From: Mesotoga sp. UBA6090
GTDB taxonomy: Bacteria > Thermotogota > Thermotogae > Petrotogales > Kosmotogaceae
DNA length: 64,000 bases
Direction of reading: 5' to 3'
Assembly: GCF_002435945.1 (NCBI RefSeq)
Contig: NZ_DIXC01000042.1
Span: 1-64,000 of the forward strand
Shown piece after piece: positions 53,750 through 62,150 of this stretch (position 1 is the first letter of the stretch; each line of letters starts with the position of its first letter). The position numbers were made by a program, and so were the translations under genes. The notes beneath the pieces were generated by a model. It did no database searches and was not told the origin of the DNA. It worked only from the letters and a program-made list of their open reading frames with translations.

Positions 53750-53893
53750 TTACTTCTTTTTCTTAAGTAACTGGACCGCGACAAGCTTTCCTTTGGGGTC
53801 GTAATATCTTATGGCATTTCTTATGTCCTTCAACTCGCTTGGTTTCAACATTATGTACTCGTAATCTTCCCAGACCTTCCAGCTCTTTATCAA
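53750..53893 (-). CDS. 47-residue ORF or gene tail
   Basis: TTG 53893 to TAA 53750 encodes MIKSWKVWEDYEYIMLKPSE and ends KLVAVQLLKKKK, with normal amino-acid composition. GGGAGGG lies only two bases before the TTG, an unusual spacing, and a stop codon lies 10 codons upstream. It may be a short gene or the C-terminal stump of a larger one. Confidence 0.35.
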   Translation of the reverse strand: MIKSWKVWEDYEYIMLKPSELKDIRNAIRYYDPKGKLVAVQLLKKKK

Positions 53894-54357
53894 AACCCTC
53901 CCGAAAAAGATTTTCGGTTTCTATAGTAGCATGCACGAGATGAGTATGCGTAATTTCCGCAAACATAACAGTGCTGGTAATTAACTGAATTGAAAGCGAA
54001 TGAAAGCAGAGAATTAAACAAGAATGCATTTGCAGATTGGCTAATCACACCTCAATTAACTACGAAGTGATAATCGACCGTAGTTGCCCTACATTGGAGA
54101 TCATCTTGACTGATCATAGTTTGTCAGGGATTGAAGAGATGGTAGAATAAATCTGTAAACGATAAGGATTACGTACTTATTTTATAGTTTGTCTCTTTAT
54201 TCTTCGGCAGCCTTCAAGGAAACGTTTGGACCCAATATTTGCCAGAATGAGTAGTTAGTGAGGAAATTGGACGCGCAAACTGAGTATAGAATGACTATAA
54301 GAAAGTTTTACAAGCTAACTTAATGAGTTTTCTGCGTTGAACTAATTATTATTTACT
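53894..54357. other. AT-rich intergenic region
   Basis: About 460 bases with no defensible gene. It should contain the promoter of the DUF6305-propeller pair. Nothing else is recognised. Confidence 0.4.
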
Positions 54358-54363
54358 TTGGGG

Positions 54364-54987
54364 ATGGCACTCTTGAAAATTGCTACGGTTATATTCATTC
54401 TTTTAGCTTGTTCGATTCTATGCTCTCTGACAGTGGAACCTCTGCCCGTAATTGAAGATCCTCTGTTAATGACAGTTTGGGGTGAGAGCATAGAGCTTCT
54501 GAATATAAACTATTTCTGTGACAGTCTTCAGATTGCTCGTGACTATTCGCGGTTTGCGACAGTCGAAGACCTCAGTTCTGGCGCTGGATTCAGGATTGGG
54601 AGAGAGCTACCCGACGAATTTTTTCATCCCTTCTTCGTTTCCGGTACTCCATATCGTACTCTTGTTGTCATTGTTGGAGGCGCTGAACGGGGATCAGCAG
54701 AAGATGTCAATAGAATTGAGATGCTTGCCTCTTCAGTGAAGGGATCTGGAGGAAAGGTTCTGGCAATAGATATCGATGTTGAAGGAACTGGAGACGATCC
54801 CGTAAAGGGAGAATTCGTCCGATCAATCGTTCCCTTTCTAGATGTCCTTATAGTAGCTGAGAGCCCCATTGATCAATACTTGCCATATCTGAAAAGTGAT
54901 ATCCCGATATTGGTGGAGTTGCCGGTTGTTGTAGATCTCGTTTCAATCTTTGAAAGGGATTTCGGCGGCGGCAGGTGCTGTGACTAA
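54364..54987 (+). CDS. DUF6305-like secreted protein (paralogue A)
   Basis: 207 residues with a signal peptide (about 1-22). The fold order matches the second copy at 58,109: an N-terminal strand with PLLMTVWGESIELLNINYFCD, then YRTLVVIVGGAERGSAEDVNR (parallel to SLVLVLGASLKGMG), LAIDIDVEGTGDDPVKGEF and FLDVLIVAESP. Paralogue A has a longer loop and a divergent C-terminal. I read it as a periplasmic alpha/beta binding or carrier protein. Its TAA overlaps the propeller ATG by one base, so the pair is coupled. Start uncertain between 54,358 and 54,373. Confidence 0.65.
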   Translation: MALLKIATVIFILLACSILCSLTVEPLPVIEDPLLMTVWGESIELLNINYFCDSLQIARDYSRFATVEDLSSGAGFRIGRELPDEFFHPFFVSGTPYRTLVVIVGGAERGSAEDVNRIEMLASSVKGSGGKVLAIDIDVEGTGDDPVKGEFVRSIVPFLDVLIVAESPIDQYLPYLKSDIPILVELPVVVDLVSIFERDFGGGRCCD

Positions 54988-56270
54988 TGAAGAACAAATC
55001 AATTGCACTCCAGTTTCTGTTAGTTGTTTTCTCTGTGGTCTCTTTCGCTAGCGTTCCATCTGTTGTTGCGAGAGCGTTTGGGGGTAATGGAGATGATGCG
55101 GGGAAAGATATTATAGCCACGCGCGACGGAGGGATAGTTGTTGTAGGTTACACTTCCTCTTCTGAGGGCGAATTCTTCTCCAGAAACGGTGAGGAAGACT
55201 TTCTAATTGCGAAATTTAGCGAAGATCTGAAGCTCCAGTGGTGGAACTCGTTTGGAGGGTCCAGGCGGGATATGGCTGAAGGCGTTGTGCAGACTGCCAA
55301 TGGCAATTTCGTTTTGGTGGGCCTCACCGAATCATCTGACGGTGATGTTTCTTTTAACAACGGTTTTGGCGATTACTGGGTAATATGTGTTTCTGCTGAA
55401 GGAGAGCTTCTCTGGGAAAGATCCTTTGGTGGTAGGGTTCAGGATCACGCATTCGATTTGGTAGATATGGGAAACGGAAGCCTTGTTGTAGGGGGTTACA
55501 CTAGATCCAACGACGGTGATGTAGAGAACTACATCTGGGGAGAGGATTTCTGGTTAGTTGAAATCGATGAAGACGGTACTCTTCTTAGTCAGTGGTTGTT
55601 TGATGTCGCGCAGAGTGAGGACAGCCCGAGACGGCTGTTCCAAGATGGTGAGGGATCCATATATTCGGTAGGTTACTTCTCAAAGAGAGATTGCAATGTG
55701 AGCTGTCAGTACGTTGATAACCAGCTTTCGTTATTAAAACTTGATCCTTCCGGCGAAATGATCTGGTTTAAGCAATATGGAGATAGATGGCTTGAGAGCG
55801 GCTACGACGGAATTGTATCCAGCGAAGGTCAGATATTTGTTGTAGGAGAGCAAGATGCCGGTCAGTCTCTCTTTTCAAGCGGGTATGGTGGAAGAGACTT
55901 CTGGGTACTGGCTTCGGATGAAAATGGTGAGGAGATCTTGAGCAGGAATTTCGGCGGAAGCTATTCCGAGACTGCGCGCGGGATTATTGAACTTGACACT
56001 GGAGACTTAATGATCGCCGGGCATACTAACTCCAGCAATTACGATGTCAAGAGTAATCACGGGAAGACTGACGGTTGGGTAATTGTGATCGATGTGTCGG
56101 GCAAGCTTCTCGAGTCTACTACCATTGGCGGTGCTAAAGATGACTTAATCCTATCGCTGGCAAAAGCGGACGGTTATGTCTTCTTCACGGGGCACACGAA
56201 CTCGAGTGAATTTGGTGTTAAACCAGCTCAGGCAGATAGAGATCTCTGGCTGATTTCAATGAAAAGATAA
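54987..56270 (+). CDS. Secreted seven-repeat beta-propeller protein
   Basis: 427 residues with a signal peptide (1-22). Seven repeats of about 50-55 residues share a pattern of DGGxVVVGYTSSxxG, an acidic loop, then DFWLxKxD: for example IATRDGGIVVVGYTSSSEGEF, VQTANGNFVLVGLTESSDGDV and VDMGNGSLVVGGYTRSNDGDV. This predicts a seven-bladed propeller. A ligand-binding or surface role is likely, with no catalytic motif seen. Coupled to DUF6305 paralogue A. Confidence 0.75.
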   Translation: MKNKSIALQFLLVVFSVVSFASVPSVVARAFGGNGDDAGKDIIATRDGGIVVVGYTSSSEGEFFSRNGEEDFLIAKFSEDLKLQWWNSFGGSRRDMAEGVVQTANGNFVLVGLTESSDGDVSFNNGFGDYWVICVSAEGELLWERSFGGRVQDHAFDLVDMGNGSLVVGGYTRSNDGDVENYIWGEDFWLVEIDEDGTLLSQWLFDVAQSEDSPRRLFQDGEGSIYSVGYFSKRDCNVSCQYVDNQLSLLKLDPSGEMIWFKQYGDRWLESGYDGIVSSEGQIFVVGEQDAGQSLFSSGYGGRDFWVLASDENGEEILSRNFGGSYSETARGIIELDTGDLMIAGHTNSSNYDVKSNHGKTDGWVIVIDVSGKLLESTTIGGAKDDLILSLAKADGYVFFTGHTNSSEFGVKPAQADRDLWLISMKR

Positions 56271-56304
56271 GGTCTTTAGACCTTAAATCTGGGGTATATC
56301 CCCA
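56269..56304 (+). terminator. Tandem hairpins between propeller and C69 genes
   Basis: AAGGTC/GACCTT with loop TTTA overlaps the stop, then TGGGG/CCCCA with loop TATAT, followed by AATAAAATC. The first pair fits a weak terminator; the pair together could also be a leader for the dipeptidase. Confidence 0.45.
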
Positions 56305-56331
56305 ATAAAATCAAGTTGGGAGGGGTTTCAA

Positions 56332-57993
56332 TTGCGTAAGATCCTATCGGTCCTGATTGTGGCCGCGGCAATAGTCAGTATAGGCCTTGCCTGTACCACG
56401 ATCATCGTTACTAAGGGTGCGTCTGTTGACGGTTCGGTAATGACGAGCCATTCAGCTGACTGCGGCCTCTGTGATTTCAGGTACGTCTATGTTCCACCCG
56501 CAGACTATGAAGCGGGAGCAAAGAGAGCTGTTTACCCGTTCATTGAGCCATATCCGCGTTATGTTGGCGCAGATATGGGTCCGACCTACAACGATCCAGA
56601 CCTTCCGGCAACAGAGCCTCTGGGTTACATCGATCAGGTCGAGCACACATTTGGCTACTTTGATGCAGTTTACGGCGTAATCAATGAACATCAGCTGGCA
56701 ATCGGTGAATGTACATGTTCTGCAAAGGTCTATGCTCGGCCAAGTGAAGATTGCATTTTCGATGTTGCAGCTCTTTCAAGAGTGGCAATGGAAAGAACTA
56801 CCACAGCCCGAGAAGCTATCGAACTCATGGGTGCACTTGCCGTTGAGTACGGTTACTACGGTTGGGGAGAAACACTCACAGTAGCAGACCCCAACGAAGC
56901 CTGGGTCTTCGAAATCTGTGCATCGCCAGACAAGAAGAGTGCACTTTGGGCGGCAAAGAAGGTTCCCGATGGAGAAGTCTTCGTAGAATCGAACATGTTC
57001 AGGATCAGAGAACTCGATCCTGAAAGTCCTGACAATATGTTCTCGCCGAATCTTATCGATGTTGCTACAGAAGCTGGCTGGTACGATCCCAGCACAGGTC
57101 CTATAGACTGGATGGGAACTGTTAGTACAGGCGAGTACTCTATGCCTTACTACAGTCTGAGAAGAACATGGAGAGTTCTCGACAGAGTCTCCCCATCTCT
57201 TGGACTTTCTCCCTGGGTAGAAGACAGTTTTACAAAAGACTACCCATTCTCTATCGTACCTGACAAGAAACTGTCTGTGGCAGATGTCATTGATCTGTTC
57301 AGAGACCACTACGAAGGCACCGAGTTTGATTTGACCCAGGGTCTCGCGGCCGGCCCATTTGGCAATCCTAATCGTTATGCCGGTTCCAGTAAGCTAATAA
57401 AGGGAAGCTGGGAAAGAGCCCTTTCCATCTTCAGATGTGAATACGTTTTCGTTACTCAGTCAAGAGATTGGCTTCCTGATCCTGTCGGTGGAGTAGTATG
57501 GTGGGGAGCAGCTGCGCCTCACGAAACGATTCTTGTGCCGATGTACTGTGGAATAACGGACGTCCCTTATGCTTATGACAGTGGTAGCCTTCAGGAATTC
57601 GACTATAATGTCGCATCTTGGGCATTCAACTTCATGGGCAACTGGGCGGAACTGAAGTGGAGCTACATGTATCCGGAGATTCAGGAACTTCAGAAGAAGA
57701 TCGAAGGAAAGCTCTTTGCAGTACAGCCAGCAATCGAATCGGCAGCTGCACAGCTTTACGAAACAGATCCAGAACTGTGTAAGGAATTCCTTACTGATTA
57801 CGTTGCTGACGTCACTGACAGAGTAATGGCGGAAGTATGGGATTTCAACGAATATCTAATAACCAAGTACAGAGACGGATACATAAACATACCGAACGTT
57901 GGTTCTTCAGCTGGATACCCCGACTGGTGGCTTGATGCAGTAGGATACGACGAAGGCCACATTTTCGGTGACGACGGCTACAAAGCCAAGTAA
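56332..57993 (+). CDS. Secreted C69 family dipeptidase (PepD-like)
   Basis: 553 residues. N-terminal nucleophile hydrolase: a signal-like prepeptide ends MRKIL to GLA, exposing Cys21 in CTTIIVTKGASVDGSVM after cleavage. The following SADCGLCDFRYVYVPP and GECTCSAK stretch belongs to peptidase family C69. Releases single amino acids from dipeptides outside the cell membrane. TTG start with GGGAGGGG upstream. A terminator follows. The neighbours suggest peptide scavenging. Confidence 0.9.
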   Translation: MRKILSVLIVAAAIVSIGLACTTIIVTKGASVDGSVMTSHSADCGLCDFRYVYVPPADYEAGAKRAVYPFIEPYPRYVGADMGPTYNDPDLPATEPLGYIDQVEHTFGYFDAVYGVINEHQLAIGECTCSAKVYARPSEDCIFDVAALSRVAMERTTTAREAIELMGALAVEYGYYGWGETLTVADPNEAWVFEICASPDKKSALWAAKKVPDGEVFVESNMFRIRELDPESPDNMFSPNLIDVATEAGWYDPSTGPIDWMGTVSTGEYSMPYYSLRRTWRVLDRVSPSLGLSPWVEDSFTKDYPFSIVPDKKLSVADVIDLFRDHYEGTEFDLTQGLAAGPFGNPNRYAGSSKLIKGSWERALSIFRCEYVFVTQSRDWLPDPVGGVVWWGAAAPHETILVPMYCGITDVPYAYDSGSLQEFDYNVASWAFNFMGNWAELKWSYMYPEIQELQKKIEGKLFAVQPAIESAAAQLYETDPELCKEFLTDYVADVTDRVMAEVWDFNEYLITKYRDGYINIPNVGSSAGYPDWWLDAVGYDEGHIFGDDGYKAK

Positions 57994-58001
57994 TCAAGTT
58001 G

Positions 58002-58035
58002 CCCGCCCCCAAAGCGGGGCGGGTTTTGCTCTTTT
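58002..58035 (+). terminator. Terminator after the C69 dipeptidase
   Basis: Stem CCCGCCCC/GGGGCGGG with a six-base loop, then TTTTGCTCTTTTTTT. Confidence 0.85.
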
Positions 58036-58108
58036 TTTATTTCAAACCTTGTAGACGATTTTTGATTCATATATAGTGTTGAAGATTTCGAATGAGGAGG
58101 TTACTTAC

Positions 58109-58744
58109 ATGAGAAGATTTCTGTTAGTTCTGATTGTAGTTTCTCTTGTCAGTGTTTTTGTGTTTGCCGAACCCGAGGTGCAGCTCGGATTGCCTGTCGT
58201 AATAACTTCTGCCGGTCAGAGCGCAGAGGTTGAAACAGTCAACTATGTTGCCGATGAAGTTGGCCTGAAGTACGACTACTGTGATGTTCTTTCCAAGTAT
58301 GAGCTTGCGGCCGGAGTAGGGCTTGGTGGAGCCAAGTCAGCAATAGGAAAGCACGTCACCACGCTTTCTCCTGATCCCGAAGGTACTAAGTTCCAGTCCT
58401 TGGTACTCGTTCTTGGTGCCAGCCTGAAAGGCATGGGTGCTTCCGGTCTTTCTGTTGAGACAGAAGTGGACAGACTCAAGGACCTTATAGAATACGCGAA
58501 GGCAAACGAAATAAAGATTGTTGCAATTGCTATTGGAGGAGAGGTTCAGAGGGGTCTTCCAGGAAGTCCAGTTGAGACAATGATCGATACAGTTGCGCCT
58601 CACGCTGACGTTTTCATAGTTACAAAGGATTCAAACCGCGACGGGAAGTTCACAAAGGCAGCGGAAGAGAGGAACGTTCCAATAGTAGAAATTGATTCTG
58701 CTTTTGATCTTCTCGATACTTTTATACAGGTATTCGGTTTGTAG
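58109..58744 (+). CDS. DUF6305-like secreted protein (paralogue B)
   Basis: 211 residues with a signal peptide (1-20, cut after VFVFA). LPVVITSAGQSAEVETVNYV begins the mature protein. SLVLVLGASLKGMGASG is a glycine-rich turn; EIKIVAIAIGGEVQRGLPG and HADVFIVTKDSNRDGKFTKA follow, with a final IVEIDSAFDLLDTF. The fold suggests an alpha/beta periplasmic binding protein. It opens an operon with a DctM-like permease, a 50-residue membrane protein and an aspartoacylase-like enzyme. ATG 58109 follows GAGGAGGT; the earlier frame is untranslated. Confidence 0.75.
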   Translation: MRRFLLVLIVVSLVSVFVFAEPEVQLGLPVVITSAGQSAEVETVNYVADEVGLKYDYCDVLSKYELAAGVGLGGAKSAIGKHVTTLSPDPEGTKFQSLVLVLGASLKGMGASGLSVETEVDRLKDLIEYAKANEIKIVAIAIGGEVQRGLPGSPVETMIDTVAPHADVFIVTKDSNRDGKFTKAAEERNVPIVEIDSAFDLLDTFIQVFGL

Positions 58745-58809
58745 TTTCTTGGTGGCCGGTACGATAGAATGAACTGCCGTTCCGGCCCCAATTAAAGGGG
58801 GTAATCACG

Positions 58810-60114
58810 TTGTCAGCTGATGCAATATATATGCAAACGATCATAGCCGGTCTGGTTATGGTCGGAGCTTATGCCGTCGGGAAGTTCTTGAAATTCTCAA
58901 CAGAACTCTGTATGTTTGTTGCGGTAATCGGCGGGGCAATTGCCGGGGGAGCAGGATTCGATACTTTCAGGCATATTGCGGAAGGATCCGTTACATACCT
59001 CGACATTGGACTTATCTTCGTATTCGCAACAATATTCATGAATATTATTAAAGAGTCGGGCGGAACGAATTATATCGTCAGGAAGATAATTGGAGCTTTC
59101 CATAACAAAAGAATCCTGATGCTAATACTTCTTATGCTGGTAATACTGGTTCCAGGAGCACTCACTGGAGCGGGAAGCATCTCTGTTCTGGTTGTCGGAG
59201 GGACTGTCGCTGCAGCCCTAAACGCAATGGGACTTTCGAAGGTAAGAATTTCTGCGTTGATTTTCATTGTCGCCGGTTTGAGCGCCGCTGCTCCGCCAGT
59301 TAACATCTGGGCGATGATGACCTGTGCCGGGACGGCCATTCCATATGTTGGATTTACAATGCCGCTTCTTGTACCAATATTGATTCTTGGATTGTTTTCT
59401 GTCATATACTTTGGGCGTGGTGCAAAGAACATTGACAAGGAGAAGGCTCTCAGTGAGATTCCTGATCCTAAAGGGCTGTCAGGTTGGAGTGTTGCTGTTC
59501 CTTTTGTTGTACTCGTATTCTTGCTTGGGGCCCCCAGAATCTGGCCGTTCGGATTTCCGGTTCTTGGATTGCCTCTTGTCTTTGCAATCTGTGCTTTGGT
59601 TGCGTGGCTGATGAATTTCAAGAGAGTGAATATTCTGAAGGTCAGCAAGGAGACTGTGGCGCAATTGACACCGCTAATAGCAACTATTGCAGTTGTCGGC
59701 ATGCTGATACAGGTAATGAGTTTTAACGGCGTCAAGGGCCTCATTTCTATGTGGATTGTAACGGCTCCTCTGGCCATAGTCTGGATGCTCCTTCCCTTCA
59801 TAATACCGATATCGGAAGGTCTCCTTACATATGGTGGCGCTATGGTAATAGGAATACCGCTTATCTGGATGTTGAATTCAAACGGGATTAACCCTGTAAT
59901 TGTTTTGGCAGGATTGAGTCTTTTGTGGCCTCTTGGGGACGGCTTGCCTCCAACTGCACTTATCGGACGCTTGACAGTTAGCACTGTCGGGTACAAAGGC
60001 TCATATGGCTCGTTCTTAAAAGAGTGCGTGGTACCCTGGGTAGCCATAACTGTCGTTGCAATGATACTTGTTATCTTTGCAAATAAATTCAACTTCCTGA
60101 TGATGGTAGGTTGA
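58810..60114 (+). CDS. DctM-like (TRAP large subunit/ion-transporter superfamily) permease
   Basis: 434 residues, about 11-12 spans in two halves. Re-entrant helix-like loops: PGALTGAGSISVLVVGG with GLSAAAPPVNIWAMM, and IPISEGLLTYGGAM with LWPLGDGLPPTALIG. This is the ion-transporter (IT) superfamily architecture shared by TRAP DctM and GntP-type carriers. There is no conventional DctP, but the DUF6305 protein upstream may replace it. TTG start with AAGGGGG eight bases upstream. Confidence 0.75.
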   Translation: MSADAIYMQTIIAGLVMVGAYAVGKFLKFSTELCMFVAVIGGAIAGGAGFDTFRHIAEGSVTYLDIGLIFVFATIFMNIIKESGGTNYIVRKIIGAFHNKRILMLILLMLVILVPGALTGAGSISVLVVGGTVAAALNAMGLSKVRISALIFIVAGLSAAAPPVNIWAMMTCAGTAIPYVGFTMPLLVPILILGLFSVIYFGRGAKNIDKEKALSEIPDPKGLSGWSVAVPFVVLVFLLGAPRIWPFGFPVLGLPLVFAICALVAWLMNFKRVNILKVSKETVAQLTPLIATIAVVGMLIQVMSFNGVKGLISMWIVTAPLAIVWMLLPFIIPISEGLLTYGGAMVIGIPLIWMLNSNGINPVIVLAGLSLLWPLGDGLPPTALIGRLTVSTVGYKGSYGSFLKECVVPWVAITVVAMILVIFANKFNFLMMVG

Positions 60115-60129
60115 GGAGGGGGTGTCGTC

Positions 60130-60282
60130 ATGACTTTGATAATGTTTCTGTATTATGTGATGACAGCTTATGTCGTAGGCATGCTAATATGGAACTTCAT
60201 TAAGACTAAAGATATCAAGAGCGAGATACTCTATACTTTGGCTCTTCTGCCTTTCATTCTCAGACTACTGAGAATGAAGTAG
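60130..60282 (+). CDS. 50-residue membrane protein of the DUF6305 operon
   Basis: ATG 60130 to TAG 60280-60282. MTLIMFLYYVMTAYVVGMLI is one membrane helix, then NFIKTKDIKSEIL and a second hydrophobic stretch LALLPFILRLLRMK. GAGGAGGGGG lies eight bases upstream. Tightly packed between permease and hydrolase, so real. It is much smaller than DctQ but could play the same small-subunit role. Confidence 0.75.
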   Translation: MTLIMFLYYVMTAYVVGMLIWNFIKTKDIKSEILYTLALLPFILRLLRMK

Positions 60283-60292
60283 GAGTGGTATT

Positions 60293-61441
60293 ATGATGAG
60301 AAAACTGATAATAGCTGGCGTACTCACACTTATAGTACTGGCAGGAGGAATACCTCTGTATGTTCAGAGGTACTTCAAGGAGGAAGTTGTTGCCGGACCA
60401 AGTGTGACAAATGTCTTCAAACTCAGCAAGTACTTCGATGGAATTGAAGGAACAATAGCTGACACTGACATCTTTGAGCTTAAAGGAGCAGAAGAAGGTG
60501 GAAAGACACTCATAATCGCCGGAACCCATGCTAATGAACCATCTGCCGCCTTGCTAGCTTATTTCTTCATTGAGAATCTTGAAGTGGAAAAGGGAACCGT
60601 ATATATTATTCCGCATTTCAACCTGAGTGGTTCTCTGGGGACACAGCCTGGTGGAGGGTTCCCTCTCTATTACTTCCTTGAGACACCCTGGGGAGAAAAG
60701 AAATTCAGAATGGGTGACAGAGGGTTCCAGGCACTTGACCAGTGGCCTGACCCTGATGTATATGTCCACTATCCTGATGGACAGCTTTTGTCGTACATAG
60801 ATGCAAGGAATACGAATCGATCCTGGCCGGGAAGACCCGATGGCTTTCTTGCCGAAAAGGTCTCCTTTGCTGCAATGGAAATGATCCGTAATGAAGGAAT
60901 TGATGTGGTTATCGATCTTCATGAGGCAGAGGCAATGTATCCAGTAACAAACTGTATAGTCGCTCCTGAGAAGTCAATGCCTTATGCAGTAGGAGCTGCT
61001 TTCTACGTAAAGGGAAGGGAGAAATTCGAAAACCATGTTGAGTCTTCTCCGACAGGCTACAGAGGACTTTCTCACAGGGAGATTGGAGACTGGTCTGATG
61101 CCTATCCATTCTTGCTGGAATCTCCTGGAGTCCACCTGGACCAGATTACGGCTGCAAAAACTCCTGAGCTGATTATTGATGGTATAGATCCATTCGTTCT
61201 TAAAGCTGGCGAAAAGGGGCTTCTATACGTTCCTTATGATGAGAATGGATTCTCCATTGACAGAAGAGTTGGACAGCACTCTTCGGTCATACAGGAGATA
61301 ATGGTGCAGTGGACAAAGAAGAATCCAGATCGCGGATTTAAGGTCTCAGCTCCAAAACATGCGGACATTGTCGAAAACGGATTGGGATTCTACTTCAAAG
61401 ATCCTTCTGAAGCAGATTCGAAAATGGTATATCTCCAGTAG
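60293..61441 (+). CDS. AstE/AspA-like zinc hydrolase (succinylglutamate desuccinylase/aspartoacylase family)
   Basis: 382 residues with an N-terminal signal anchor (4-24). The M14-like zinc site appears as IIAGTHANEPSA (His, Glu) and VIDLHEAEAM (His), with NTNRSWPGRPDG and a substrate-binding Arg. Such enzymes remove acyl groups from N-acyl amino acids. Last gene of the operon; export or membrane anchoring of the hydrolase fits processing of substrates before or during uptake. Followed by a terminator. Confidence 0.8.
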   Translation: MMRKLIIAGVLTLIVLAGGIPLYVQRYFKEEVVAGPSVTNVFKLSKYFDGIEGTIADTDIFELKGAEEGGKTLIIAGTHANEPSAALLAYFFIENLEVEKGTVYIIPHFNLSGSLGTQPGGGFPLYYFLETPWGEKKFRMGDRGFQALDQWPDPDVYVHYPDGQLLSYIDARNTNRSWPGRPDGFLAEKVSFAAMEMIRNEGIDVVIDLHEAEAMYPVTNCIVAPEKSMPYAVGAAFYVKGREKFENHVESSPTGYRGLSHREIGDWSDAYPFLLESPGVHLDQITAAKTPELIIDGIDPFVLKAGEKGLLYVPYDENGFSIDRRVGQHSSVIQEIMVQWTKKNPDRGFKVSAPKHADIVENGLGFYFKDPSEADSKMVYLQ

Positions 61442-61458
61442 AGTTTCGTTTCGAAATG

Positions 61459-61498
61459 AAGAAAGTGCATACGCATCTTCCTGAGTATGCACTTTCTT
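61459..61498 (+). terminator. Terminator after the DUF6305 operon
   Basis: Perfect 14-bp stem AAGAAAGTGCATAC/GTATGCACTTTCTT around a 12-base loop. The A and T ends make it usable in both directions, also ending the convergent HAD genes. Confidence 0.8.
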
Positions 61499-61511
61499 AA
61501 TGCGCTATGAA

Positions 61512-62150
61512 TTATTTGGAATGACTGTCTTTCAGAATTATTTCCTCAAGCTGGGGGAGATCATCTATTATGAAATCTACATCAATAGATGGTCTAGCTC
61601 CGTTTTGCGAGAAGAAACACGTCTTTGTTCCTGCATCCCTTGCAGCTATAACGTCAAGGTCTCTGTCACCGATGGAGAGAGTCGATTTGGGGTTCAGTCT
61701 ATAATTTCTAATCGCGTAGATGAAAGCATCGGGGTCTGGTTTCCTCTTGAATCCGCTTTCTCTGGTGATTATGTCGCTGAACAGTGAGGTCATTTCAAAG
61801 TGGTTCAGCAGCTTGAAAGCAGTCTTTCGCGATCTATGGGTTATGATCAAATTCTTACCCCCATTCCTCACCACTAATGAGCATACCTCGCGAGCACCTT
61901 CAAAAGGAGGTTGCTCGGCCGGGGCGAGCTCTTCTTCAGATTTCTTGAAGTCTTTGTAGAATTCATAATCAACTCCTCTATCCAAATAGAAATCAACCGC
62001 CTTTCCCAGCGTCTCTTTCATCAGTGAGAGTATCTCATCTTCAGAAGCATCGTATCCGTGAATCGCCAGAGTCTTCCTGAATAGTCTTACCATGGCGGGA
62101 TAGGTATTGAAAAGCGACCCGTCGAAATCCCATATAAGATTCTCAATCAT
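61512..62150 (-). CDS. HAD-family phosphatase 1
   Basis: 212 residues, beta-phosphoglucomutase-like class with a helical cap. Motif I DFDGSLFNTYPA has both Asp8 and Asp10; motif II LIITHRS; motif III lysine in GFKRKPDPDAF; motif IV SIGDRDLDVIAARDAG. Small phosphate-ester substrate unknown. Second gene of a tandem pair, sharing one base with the upstream gene. Confidence 0.88.
   Translation of the reverse strand: MIENLIWDFDGSLFNTYPAMVRLFRKTLAIHGYDASEDEILSLMKETLGKAVDFYLDRGVDYEFYKDFKKSEEELAPAEQPPFEGAREVCSLVVRNGGKNLIITHRSRKTAFKLLNHFEMTSLFSDIITRESGFKRKPDPDAFIYAIRNYRLNPKSTLSIGDRDLDVIAARDAGTKTCFFSQNGARPSIDVDFIIDDLPQLEEIILKDSHSK

Noticed and set aside
59070..60131. 353-codon open frame antisense to the DctM-like permease
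   Set aside because: It is the mirror of a long hydrophobic gene, begins in the ribosome site of the next gene, has a Thr/Pro/Ile-rich composition typical of shadows, and no start signal.
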